NCBI GenBank assembly: GCA_036397455.1
Contig: DASWIX010000043.1
Coordinates: forward strand, 1 to 64,000
Direction of reading: 5' to 3'
DNA from: JADFNB01 sp036397455
GTDB lineage: Bacteria; Gemmatimonadota; Gemmatimonadetes; Gemmatimonadales; GWC2-71-9
DNA length: 64,000 bases
Shown here: in pieces, positions 16,215-24,588 of the stretch
How the letters are laid out: each line of letters starts with the position of its first letter
How positions within the stretch are numbered: the stretch's first letter is position 1
Made by a program: the position numbers and the translations under genes
The notes under the pieces: generated by a model
Seen by the model: the letters and a program-made list of their open reading frames with translations, nothing else
Database searches by the model: none
Told to the model about the DNA's origin: nothing

Positions 16215-17564
16215 ATGTCCCCTTGGCTTCCACCTCGGTTACGCGCACCGGCGGTGAACGGCGCCCGCCCCATCCGGGCTTCCACATGGTACGGCGCCGT
16301 GGTGCATCTGATACTCGCTGCGGCGGTGATGACATTCGCCTCCGGCGATCGGCTTGCCGCTCAGGAGGGGGTGACGGTTACGCCGACGGTGTTTCGCCGG
16401 TTTGGCGACCGGGTCGTCCGCATTCAGGTGGTGGAGGCGGCTTCGGCGGCCAAAGTATCCGTGGGGTCGGGGTTCTTCATTGACGACGAGGGGCGCCTGG
16501 TCACCAACTACCACGTCATCGCCGAATTGGTGCACGATGCCGCGCGCTACCGGGCGGAGCTTGGCGAAGGAACGACGCCCGGCGATACGGTCACGATTCT
16601 CGCCATCGACGTGGTGCATGATCTCGCCATCCTGCAGGCCGCGCGCCGGCCGCGGCCGCACTTTACGCTCGGTCCGACGCCGGTGCACCAGGGGGACCGC
16701 TTGTATTCCCTCGGACACCCGCACGATCTCGGATTGAGCATCGTCGAGGGCACGTACAACGGTCTGCTGAGTCACACGCTTTACCCCAAGCTCCATTTTA
16801 CCGGTTCCCTCAATCCCGGGATGAGCGGTGGTCCGACCATCACGTCGGCCGGACACGTGGTCGGCATCAACGTCTCCACCGCCGGGAACCAGGTGAGCTT
16901 TCTCGTTCCGGTGGATCGTGCCATCGCGCTCGCGGCGACGACCGCGGGTCCGGAGTATCAGATGCCGTCCCGGTTGCTGGAGGACGTGGGCAGCCAGATT
17001 CACGCGTATCAAGACGTCTATCTCGAGGACCTGTTCCGCGATACCACCAAGATGGTCGACCTCGGCCCGTTTCGCGTCCCGACCGAGCCGGCAGCCTTCT
17101 TCCGTTGTTGGGGGGACGTCCCCGACGGTCGTGACCTGCCGTACGAACGCGCGCAGCACCGTTGCTCCACCGACGACGAGGTTTACATCGCGCATGATCA
17201 GCAATCCGGTGTGGTCGACCTGACGCATGAGTTGATTACGACCACGTCCCTCAATGCCTCGCGTTTCTACCGGCTCTATGGCAGCATCTTCCAGATCGAC
17301 AATACGCCTCCCGGCCGCGAGGAGCACGTGACGACCTGGCGCTGCAGCACCCGCAACATCCTGAACGCCATCACGCCGCTCCGGACGGTGCTTTGCCTCC
17401 GCGCGTACGTGAAGCTCGAGGGGCTGTATGACGGGGTCGTCAAGGTGGCGGTCCTCGGTCGCCGCGATGCCGGACTGGTATCAACGTTGGAACTGTCCGG
17501 TGTCAGCTTCGAGAATATCGAGCGGCTTGCGGCGCGTTTCCTGGAGCAGTTCGCGTGGCGTTGA
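16215..17564 (+). CDS. Exported trypsin-like (HtrA-type) serine protease
   Basis: About 449 residues from the ATG at 16215; two upstream in-frame ATGs (16149, 16188) would give an overlong n-region before the hydrophobic signal YGAVVHLILAAAVMTFASG. Chymotrypsin-fold triad: His in LVTNYHVIAE, Asp in VVHDLAILQAA, Ser in NPGMSGGPTITSAGHVVGIN. No PDZ domain; instead there is a ~200-residue C-terminal region with four Cys residues (FFRCWGDV, HRCSTDDE, WRCSTRN, LCLRAYV) that could form disulfides. Its TGA overlaps the ATG of the FHA gene (TGATG), implying a functional pair. Envelope sensing or proteolysis is inferred. Confidence 0.8.
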   Translation: MSPWLPPRLRAPAVNGARPIRASTWYGAVVHLILAAAVMTFASGDRLAAQEGVTVTPTVFRRFGDRVVRIQVVEAASAAKVSVGSGFFIDDEGRLVTNYHVIAELVHDAARYRAELGEGTTPGDTVTILAIDVVHDLAILQAARRPRPHFTLGPTPVHQGDRLYSLGHPHDLGLSIVEGTYNGLLSHTLYPKLHFTGSLNPGMSGGPTITSAGHVVGINVSTAGNQVSFLVPVDRAIALAATTAGPEYQMPSRLLEDVGSQIHAYQDVYLEDLFRDTTKMVDLGPFRVPTEPAAFFRCWGDVPDGRDLPYERAQHRCSTDDEVYIAHDQQSGVVDLTHELITTTSLNASRFYRLYGSIFQIDNTPPGREEHVTTWRCSTRNILNAITPLRTVLCLRAYVKLEGLYDGVVKVAVLGRRDAGLVSTLELSGVSFENIERLAARFLEQFAWR

Positions 17565-18532
17565 TGCTCGAGGTGCTCGACCAGCGCACCGGCGAGGTAC
17601 GGCAGCGCTATCGGCTGGAAGGCGGACCGATCACGTTGGGGCGTGGTTACGACAATGACGTGGTGCTCGATGATCCGTATGTCGACGCACACCATGCCCG
17701 TATCGGGTTCGATGAAACCGGGGCCGCGACGATTGAGGATCTCGGGAGTGTGAATGCCCTGATCGGTCCCGGCGCCACGCGTCGCGTGCGTGTGCCGGCG
17801 CGTGCGGGGACGGTGGTACGGATTGGGCGGACACTGGTGCGGTTCCAGGACACGGAAGCGGCCTTGCCGGCCGCGCTGCCCGACACGCCGTTGCTGCTCG
17901 GGCGGACGCCTGGGGCGCGTTGGCTCGGGACGTGGTGGGGGCAGCTTGGTGTCGCGGCCATTGCCACCGTTGCCGTGGCGTGGTCCGCCTGGCTCGGGAC
18001 CTACAGCACCTCGAGCGCCGCCGAGGCGGTTGGTCTGGCTGTGAGCTTCCTCATCGCGGCGGTGCTGTGGGCCGGGACCTGGGCGGTCGCGAGCCGCGTG
18101 GTGGTGCATCGCTTCCGCTTTCCAGCCCACCTGGCCGTGGCGTCCGCCGTCGTGCTGGCGGGCCTCGGCTACAGCGTCGCGAGTGGATGGGTGGCGTTCC
18201 TGTTTCCCGACCATGGGCTCGGCCGTCCGGTCGAGTTGATCGTCGGGTTGCTCTTCGTGGCGATACCGGTCGCGATGCACCTGTCGCTGGCGTCCAGCCT
18301 GACACGGCGGCGTCGATGGACGGCCGCATTCGTCACGAGCGGTATGGTTCTGGTGATCGGGGCCGTGCTCACGCTGGCGGAAGACGATTCGTTTACCGAC
18401 TCAGCGACATTTGCGGGTGAACTCAAACCGGTTCCCACCGCGCTGCTGCCGACGTCAACGGCCGAGGAGTTTGGTGTGGTCGCTACGGACCTCAAACGGG
18501 AAGTGGACGAGCTGGCTGCCGCCCGGGAGTGA
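17564..18532 (+). CDS. FHA-domain membrane protein
   Basis: About 322 residues. The N-terminal forkhead-associated domain (~5-95) shows ITLGRGYDNDVVLDDPYVDA, HHARI and the closing loop, i.e. a phosphothreonine-binding fold with the conserved GR...S/D-pocket region and HxxI. A cytoplasmic linker leads to six or so hydrophobic segments (e.g. QLGVAAIATVAVAWSAWLG, VELIVGLLFVAIPVAMHL), then a short charged tail. Start ATG 17564 overlaps the protease stop; a GTG at 17555 is also in frame. With the divergent Ser/Thr kinase it may form a phospho-signalling module. Confidence 0.8.
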   Translation: MLEVLDQRTGEVRQRYRLEGGPITLGRGYDNDVVLDDPYVDAHHARIGFDETGAATIEDLGSVNALIGPGATRRVRVPARAGTVVRIGRTLVRFQDTEAALPAALPDTPLLLGRTPGARWLGTWWGQLGVAAIATVAVAWSAWLGTYSTSSAAEAVGLAVSFLIAAVLWAGTWAVASRVVVHRFRFPAHLAVASAVVLAGLGYSVASGWVAFLFPDHGLGRPVELIVGLLFVAIPVAMHLSLASSLTRRRRWTAAFVTSGMVLVIGAVLTLAEDDSFTDSATFAGELKPVPTALLPTSTAEEFGVVATDLKREVDELAAARE

Positions 18533-18633
18533 CCGTCGTTCGTCGGGATCATGTGAACCGATCCGCAGGGCACATGGCTCGCGGGCCTCCCGATCACTGC
18601 CCTCGCGCGGATCGATTATCTTCCCTGCCTCCA

Positions 18634-20403
18634 ATGCCTGCCACCGATCCCGACACGACCAAGAAACCGAAAGTCTCGGGCGCGAGTCTGCGACACGCGT
18701 TTCAAGAGATCATCTGGCCCCGCCGCAAGCTCATTGCGGTCGGGCTGGTGCTGATCCTCGTCAACCGGCTGAGCGGACTCGCCCTGCCCGCGTCCATTCG
18801 GTACATCATCGACAACGTGCTTGCGGGTGGCGACATGGCGACGTTGTTCCGCTGGCTTGGCCTGGTGGCGGGCGCGGTGACGATTCAGGCGATCACTTCG
18901 TACGGGTTGACGATGATGCTCAGCGTCGAGGCGCAGCATCTGATCGCCAACCTGCGGGCGCAGGTCCAGAAGCACGTTCTGCAACTTCCGATCCGCGTAT
19001 TCGATAATCGCAAGACCGGCGAGCTCGTGACCCGGATCATGGACGATGTCGAGGGCGTCCGGAATCTCGTCGGGACCGGATTGGTCCAGCTCGTTGGCGG
19101 TACGATCACCGCGGTCGTGGCGTTGATCTTCCTCATCCGCATCGATCCGATCATGACCCTGCTCGCCTTGGGACCACTCGGGGCTTTTGGCGTGGTGTCC
19201 ACGAAGGCGTTTCAGACGCTTCGTCCGGCGTTTCGCGAGCGGGGGGCGATCCGCGCGGACGTGACCGGCCGCCTGACCGAGGCCATTGGCGGCATCCGGG
19301 TCATCAAGGGGTTTCACGCGGTCGAGAGAGAAGCCGTGGTGTTCGAGGCCGGGGTGATGCGGATTCTCGAAAACGTGAGAACGACCCTGAGGGCATCGAG
19401 CGGCGTGACGAGTCTCGGCACGTTTCTCCTCGGGCTCGCGAGCGTCTTGGTGTTGGGTCAGGGCGGCCGGCTCATTCTGCAAGGCAGCCTGACGGTCGGT
19501 GAGCTGTTTTCGTTTACGCTCTTCCTTGGGTTTCTGATTGCGCCGGTATTGCAGATGGCGAACATCGGCACGCAGATGACGGAGGCGTTCGCGGGACTCG
19601 ACCGCACGGCGGAACTGCTTTCGTGGCCGAGGGAAGACGACGACCCCAGGCGCACGGGCATCATGCCGCCGATCCGGGGCGACGTGCGCTTCGAGGATGT
19701 GTACTTCCGGTATGACGAAGACAAGCCCGTGCTGCAGGGTGTCACGTTCGACGCACCGGCCGGAACGGTCATCGCGCTGGTCGGAAGCTCGGGTTCGGGC
19801 AAGACGACGCTGGCGGGTCTTGCGGCGACGTTCCTCGAACCCGATTCAGGCCGAGTGCTGATTGACGGGATTGATCTCCGGGGAGTGAAGCTGGCCAGCT
19901 ATCGGGCGCAACTCGGGCTCGTGCTGCAGGACGATTTTCTGTTCGACGGGTCGATTCGTGAAAACCTGTTGTTCGCCCGCGCGGACGCGACCGCCGTCGA
20001 GGTTGCGCAAGCGGCCGACCAGGCGTACGTGATGGAATTCACCAACCGATTCCCCGATGGGTTGGACACCATCATCGGTGAGCGGGGCGTCAAGCTTTCG
20101 GGCGGGCAACGTCAGCGAGTGACGATCGCACGCGCGCTTCTCACCAATCCACGCATTCTGCTGCTCGACGAGGCCACGTCGAGCCTTGACAGCGAGAGCG
20201 AAACACTTATCCAGAAGAGCCTGCAAGCCCTCTTCGAGGGCCGCACCACGTTCGTGATCGCGCACCGCCTCTCCACGATTCGGCGCGCGGATCTCATTCT
20301 GGTAATCGAAAGCGGGCGGATCGTCGAACGCGGACGACACGACGAGTTGATCGCGAAAGAAGGCCGCTACCACCAGCTCTACACGTTGCAGGCGCGGATC
20401 TAG
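18634..20403 (+). CDS. ABC exporter, MsbA-like (transmembrane plus ATPase half-transporter)
   Basis: 589 residues from MPATDPDTTKK. An N-terminal six-helix exporter domain (~15-320) is followed by the nucleotide-binding domain: Walker A GSSGSGKTTLAG, Q-loop LVLQDDFLF, signature LSGGQRQRVTIARALL, Walker B ILLLDEATSSLDSES, H-loop FVIAHRLSTI. Homodimeric lipid/lipid A or peptide exporter; in a Kdo-LPS organism MsbA is possible but substrate is unproven. A GTG at 18529 overlapping the FHA stop is in frame, but the intervening ~100 bases look non-coding. TATCTT lies 11 bases before the chosen ATG. Confidence 0.88.
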   Translation: MPATDPDTTKKPKVSGASLRHAFQEIIWPRRKLIAVGLVLILVNRLSGLALPASIRYIIDNVLAGGDMATLFRWLGLVAGAVTIQAITSYGLTMMLSVEAQHLIANLRAQVQKHVLQLPIRVFDNRKTGELVTRIMDDVEGVRNLVGTGLVQLVGGTITAVVALIFLIRIDPIMTLLALGPLGAFGVVSTKAFQTLRPAFRERGAIRADVTGRLTEAIGGIRVIKGFHAVEREAVVFEAGVMRILENVRTTLRASSGVTSLGTFLLGLASVLVLGQGGRLILQGSLTVGELFSFTLFLGFLIAPVLQMANIGTQMTEAFAGLDRTAELLSWPREDDDPRRTGIMPPIRGDVRFEDVYFRYDEDKPVLQGVTFDAPAGTVIALVGSSGSGKTTLAGLAATFLEPDSGRVLIDGIDLRGVKLASYRAQLGLVLQDDFLFDGSIRENLLFARADATAVEVAQAADQAYVMEFTNRFPDGLDTIIGERGVKLSGGQRQRVTIARALLTNPRILLLDEATSSLDSESETLIQKSLQALFEGRTTFVIAHRLSTIRRADLILVIESGRIVERGRHDELIAKEGRYHQLYTLQARI

Positions 20404-20547
20404 CACCCCTCCTCCGCCTCCTCTCTCTGGCATTAACCCCGACGCGGCTGAGACTCCCCGCACGCGGAGTCGGGCCGACTCATCCCTTTGCCGTGAGCCT
20501 CTGGGACTGCCACGCCGAACTCGCCAAACGCCCGGCCGGCGCATGGG

Positions 20548-20800
20548 CAGTCCCGCCCTGAAGGGCGGGCTCGGCCAAGCACGGCGTGCTGAAGCACGAT
20601 ACCGCATGCTGAAGCACGATGCCGCATGCCGACGCCAATGGCGCCCGCGTCCTTCAGGACCCATCTCTCGGCCGAGCCCGGGCTCTCAGCCCGGGACTGC
20701 CACGATGGACAGTCCCGCCCTGAAGGGCGGGCTCGGCCAAGCACGGGGTGCTGAAGCACGATGCCGCATGCCGACGCCGATGCCGCGCGCGTCCTTCTGC
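20548..20800. repeat. Two direct copies of a palindromic repeat in a gene-free 417-base spacer
   Basis: Between the convergent exporter and giant lipoprotein genes. CAGTCCCGCCCTGAAGGGCG with its completing GGCTCGGCCAAGCACGG occurs at about 20548 and 20710. Each copy holds a perfect hairpin (CCCGCCC-TGAA-GGGCGGG) beside a GCTCGGC tag, followed by GTGCTGAAGCACGAT and GCCGCATGC palindromes. A third hairpin (GAGCCCGGGCTCTCAGCCCGGG) lies between. No poly-T tract follows, but the hairpins may still limit read-through. The remaining bases (20404-20547) show no gene. Confidence 0.85.
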
Positions 20801-20820
20801 CGCGTCCTCCGCCTCGACGT

Positions 20821-23800
20821 CTAGCTTCCATTACAGAGTCCGCCCGCCCCGTTCGCGATCGGCGCGGTCGCCCACGGCGTGAAGATGCTCGGATCGAACC
20901 CGAACGGATCGCCCTGCGGTCCCGCCGCACTGCCCCACCAGTTGCAGGTGAGCGTGCCGGGCGCCAGGAAGCTGCCTTCCGCGAACGGGAACGTGTATCC
21001 CGTGATGTCGTTGTTGAAGATGGTCGAACCCGGTACAGAAAGTGATCCGCTGATCGCGGTGACGGCACCGGACACCACGTTGTCGGTCGCGATGATGGTT
21101 CCGAAGAGGGCGAGACCAAGCTCGGTCCCTGCGTTCACAATATTCCTCGTTACCTCTACGACGCCACTGGAACTCAATACGCGGATCGCGCCTTGCGTGA
21201 ACGGGGCGGGTCCCGGAACCCCGAGCACCGAAATCGTGTTGTCACGAATCGTGGTGAGCGTGTTGCCTGCCCCCATGAGGGCGAAGATGCCACGGGAGGC
21301 TGGCCCCGTCGGATCCACGACGATCGTGTTGCCGATCACCTCGCCGTCGATGCCGTCGATGCGGATGCAGTTTACGGGACAGCGCTGCGAAATCGTGTTG
21401 TCGTTGACCCGGCCCGATGCTCCGCTCTGGTATTGCACGGCACCCCAACTCGAAGGCCCGGAAAAGACATTGTCGATCACGTCGGTCCGCGCGAAAGCGC
21501 CGGCGCCGAACACGCCCAGGAGCCCTCCGGACACGAAGCTGAACGTGGAATTCCGTACCAGCACCAGCGATCCCGGTACGGTGGAGTTGCCCGAGAAGAT
21601 CGCGGAGGTGCTGCCCACGATGAACGTGGAATTATCGACCACCACCTGATCGTAGTTTCCCGAAGCATCGATGGTGGAAAAGCTCCCGCCCCGAAAGCTC
21701 AGTCCGCGGAACTCGACCGTACCGGATGCGATGGACCGCACGAAGAAGGCGCGCGTCGCCCCGGTGGCGTCGATGTCGGGGGTGCCGGCGTCGGCGCTGC
21801 GGAACAGGACCGGCTTGTTCACCGTGAGATCGCGTACGACGTGACTCCCCGCGCCGCTGGCGAACTGGACCACGCCGCCGGGTTGGACGAGGATCATGGC
21901 CTCAACGGCGCTTGCCACGATTCCCGGCGCGCTGCAGAACGTGCTGAGCGAGACCGTGACGACCGGGAAGGCGTCCGGTGTGCCACCGCAGGTGATCGAA
22001 CTCGGGTCATTCAGCGTGATCGTGACATCCGGGCTCGTGCCGGCCGTCCCAAGAACCACCGTGCTCCCCGACCACTGCCCGAACAGATCGACGCCGGTGA
22101 GGCGCAGCGACAGGTCGGGTGGCAGGTTGACGGTGGTGCCGGTGGTCGACACGAATTGCTGAAACTCTCCGAATCCCGGGAGCGTCCACTTCACCGTGCA
22201 GAACGTCGGGTTGCCGGTGCGGTCCAGGCACCTGACCGTCGGAGTGAATTGTTCGCTGAGCACGATGACGAACGACCCGGCCCCTCCCGCCGGTCCGTTC
22301 ACGTCGATGGCCCCGGCGTTCCCCAGCGGCCCGAAGGCGTTGATGTGGAGGTCCTGATCCGGAACCACGGGCAGCGTCCGACCGCCGAGCGGGACGTTTT
22401 CGTAGACCACCTGGCCCAGGCCCGCGATGGTCCCGCGGACCACGCACTCTGACGGGTTCCCAACCCCGTCGACGCACGCGATCGTGGCATTGAAGGGGTC
22501 GCCCAAATCGATCACGACTTCGGGTGTGGCGCCCGGTGCTCCATTAATGATGGTCGAACCGAATACGGTCCCATCGGTTCCGACGGCCTCGATGAGCACA
22601 TCCACGTTGGGCGGCGAATTGAGCGTCTTGCCTTCGGGCGGAAGGAAATCGTGCGCCGTCCATGTGGGCGTCGTCGGATTGAGCACGTTGCCCTGGACCG
22701 AGCAGCCGGTGGGCGTGCCCCCAAAGACGCAGCGGACGAGCGGCATGAACGGGTCCATGGTGACGTCGATGTTCCACCACGAGAAATGGCTGACCACGGC
22801 GCGCAGCGCGAGGCCGCTGGCCGACGCAGTTGATTGCACCACGACGCCGCTACCCTCTTCCACCCACAGGCCGGTTGCCTCATCGAGCGACCACAGCGGC
22901 AGTACGTCGCCGAGGGCGGCGCCGCCGGTGTAGATAGGGATCTCGATGGTCGCGGTTTTCCCCAGCGCGAGATCGAGTTCATCGCCGCCCTGCGTGACCA
23001 CGAATTCCGCGACGCCGAAGCTCATCAGGTCGGCTGGGGTCCCGTCCGACTGCACGGCGCTGAAGCCGCCTGGGAACCCGCCGGCGTCCGGCTGGCTGAC
23101 GTCGACCGGCGTGAGCGTGATCTCGACCGTGCCGCTGACCGGATTGCCGTCGCCATCGACCAGGGCGTCCGGCGGTAGCTCCAGCGTCACGCCGTCGTCA
23201 CCGGTCACGGCCGCACCGGCTTCCACCGCGGCGACCGCCGCCGGCGCGGCACGCGGTTGCATGACCGCCTCGAAGAATCCCTCGGTCGCGTCCCCGGGAA
23301 TCTCCACTTCCAGGAACTGTTCCACGTATCCACTACGCGTAAGCTGGAGGAGGACCGAGATCCCTGTCCCGACATCGGCCAGCGTGACCTTCCCATCTCC
23401 GTCGGTCGTGCCGCTCGGTGTCCCATCGACGACACGCACGCTCACGCCCGCCAAGGGCGCGCCTGATGTCTCCCTCACCTGGCCAAGGAGGTCGGCCTGC
23501 CCGACCGGAGCGGGTGGTGGGGTGATGGAAACCACCTCGGTTGTTGCGTCTTGGACGCCTTCCGCGGTCGTCACCACCAGCATCACGGCGTAGTCGCCGG
23601 CTGCCGTGTAGACGTGCGCAACCTGCGCGCCCCCTCCACGGCCGCCGTCCCCGAAGTCCCACGCGTACGTCAGACCGGCACCGAGCGGATCGTCGGATGC
23701 GGCAGCGTCGAAGGTCGTCGCGCTCCTGGCTTGCAGCGATCCACCCACGGCGAACCGTGCGGTCGGCACCACCACGGCACCTGCTTCGATCCGGAACTTG

Positions 23801-24321
23801 ATGGGCAGCGTGCTGCCGTCCTTCAGCGGCACGAAGTCGTCGCTGTTGACTGTCTTGAGCCCTTTGCCGTTCGCGCCCAACAGGACGTCCGCGAAGCCGA
23901 GTCGCACGCCCGCCGCGATCACGGTGACCCGGTACGCTTTTGTCAGGTCGAGCGCGAACGCCCCTGTGTGCCAGTTCACGATGTAGTGGTCGTCGGCGAC
24001 CCGAACCGTTTCCGAGCTGTTGCCGGCCTCGGTGGTGAAGCGCGCCACCAGCGGTGTGCCGCTCGCGCATGCGTCACCATCGAGGACGCAGATCTGCACC
24101 ACCGGTTCCAGCGTGCCGTCGAATGCGCCGCTCGTCGTGGGATGGGGCGCCATCGGCGGCAGCCAGAAGAAATGGGCGTTGCCGCCGCGCGTCGCATCCG
24201 AAATGGCGAGGCTCGGGCCGCCACCATCGGGTTGGTTGGGGGAAATGAGATCGTCGGCGCAGCTTGTGACGATGAGGGCGAGGGCGGCGACCGCCGCAAG
24301 GAACGGGGCAATGCGCTTCAC
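20821..24321 (-). CDS. Giant lipoprotein: PKD domain, carboxypeptidase-like domain, C-terminal beta-helix
   Basis: 1166 residues. Signal MKRIAPFLAAVAALALIVTS followed by CADD gives a lipobox Cys. A PKD domain (ATTFDAAASDDPLGAGLTYAWDFGDGG, about residues 205-275), a CarboxypepD_reg-like domain (GQVRETSGAPLAGVSVRVVD...DGKVTLADVG) and a ZU5-like segment (DGVTLELPPDALVDGDGNPV) follow. The C-terminal ~350 residues are rich in VVDNSTFIV, GNTIVVDP and RDNTISVLG repeats, typical of a right-handed parallel beta-helix. Start is GTG at 24321 with AGGAG upstream. Likely outer-membrane or surface adhesive or carbohydrate-binding protein; enzymatic activity not evident. Confidence 0.85.
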   Translation of the reverse strand: MKRIAPFLAAVAALALIVTSCADDLISPNQPDGGGPSLAISDATRGGNAHFFWLPPMAPHPTTSGAFDGTLEPVVQICVLDGDACASGTPLVARFTTEAGNSSETVRVADDHYIVNWHTGAFALDLTKAYRVTVIAAGVRLGFADVLLGANGKGLKTVNSDDFVPLKDGSTLPIKFRIEAGAVVVPTARFAVGGSLQARSATTFDAAASDDPLGAGLTYAWDFGDGGRGGGAQVAHVYTAAGDYAVMLVVTTAEGVQDATTEVVSITPPPAPVGQADLLGQVRETSGAPLAGVSVRVVDGTPSGTTDGDGKVTLADVGTGISVLLQLTRSGYVEQFLEVEIPGDATEGFFEAVMQPRAAPAAVAAVEAGAAVTGDDGVTLELPPDALVDGDGNPVSGTVEITLTPVDVSQPDAGGFPGGFSAVQSDGTPADLMSFGVAEFVVTQGGDELDLALGKTATIEIPIYTGGAALGDVLPLWSLDEATGLWVEEGSGVVVQSTASASGLALRAVVSHFSWWNIDVTMDPFMPLVRCVFGGTPTGCSVQGNVLNPTTPTWTAHDFLPPEGKTLNSPPNVDVLIEAVGTDGTVFGSTIINGAPGATPEVVIDLGDPFNATIACVDGVGNPSECVVRGTIAGLGQVVYENVPLGGRTLPVVPDQDLHINAFGPLGNAGAIDVNGPAGGAGSFVIVLSEQFTPTVRCLDRTGNPTFCTVKWTLPGFGEFQQFVSTTGTTVNLPPDLSLRLTGVDLFGQWSGSTVVLGTAGTSPDVTITLNDPSSITCGGTPDAFPVVTVSLSTFCSAPGIVASAVEAMILVQPGGVVQFASGAGSHVVRDLTVNKPVLFRSADAGTPDIDATGATRAFFVRSIASGTVEFRGLSFRGGSFSTIDASGNYDQVVVDNSTFIVGSTSAIFSGNSTVPGSLVLVRNSTFSFVSGGLLGVFGAGAFARTDVIDNVFSGPSSWGAVQYQSGASGRVNDNTISQRCPVNCIRIDGIDGEVIGNTIVVDPTGPASRGIFALMGAGNTLTTIRDNTISVLGVPGPAPFTQGAIRVLSSSGVVEVTRNIVNAGTELGLALFGTIIATDNVVSGAVTAISGSLSVPGSTIFNNDITGYTFPFAEGSFLAPGTLTCNWWGSAAGPQGDPFGFDPSIFTPWATAPIANGAGGLCNGS

Positions 24322-24588
24322 CGTGGTGCTCCTGCAAAGAGGCCGAGCGGATTTGCCGCAAGGAGCGTTCCCACAAGCGTGACGCCGATCACAACCGCTC
24401 GGGATCGGTCAAGTGCGGTGTGGACAAAGAGTTGCGCCGCGCTCCGATTACCGGAATCGAACGCGAACTCAGCGGGTCAGCGAAACAGATGTTGGATCGT
24501 GGCCACTTCCAGTTGCGAGGGATCCTCACACAGCACGCCCGCTATAGCCATGCCAACCTGCGTCTGATCGGCTTGGCCGTGCCTGGCG

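Noticed and set aside
18529..18633. Extended N-terminus of the MsbA-like exporter from a GTG overlapping the FHA stop
   Set aside because: The extra 35 residues are Arg/Pro/His-rich with no exporter similarity, and a promoter-like TATCTT lies inside; the ATG at 18634 fits better.
24430..24480. tRNA-like stretch (GGAATCGAACGCGAACTC)
   Set aside because: Resembles a T-arm region, but no acceptor stem, anticodon arm or CCA end can be folded around it.
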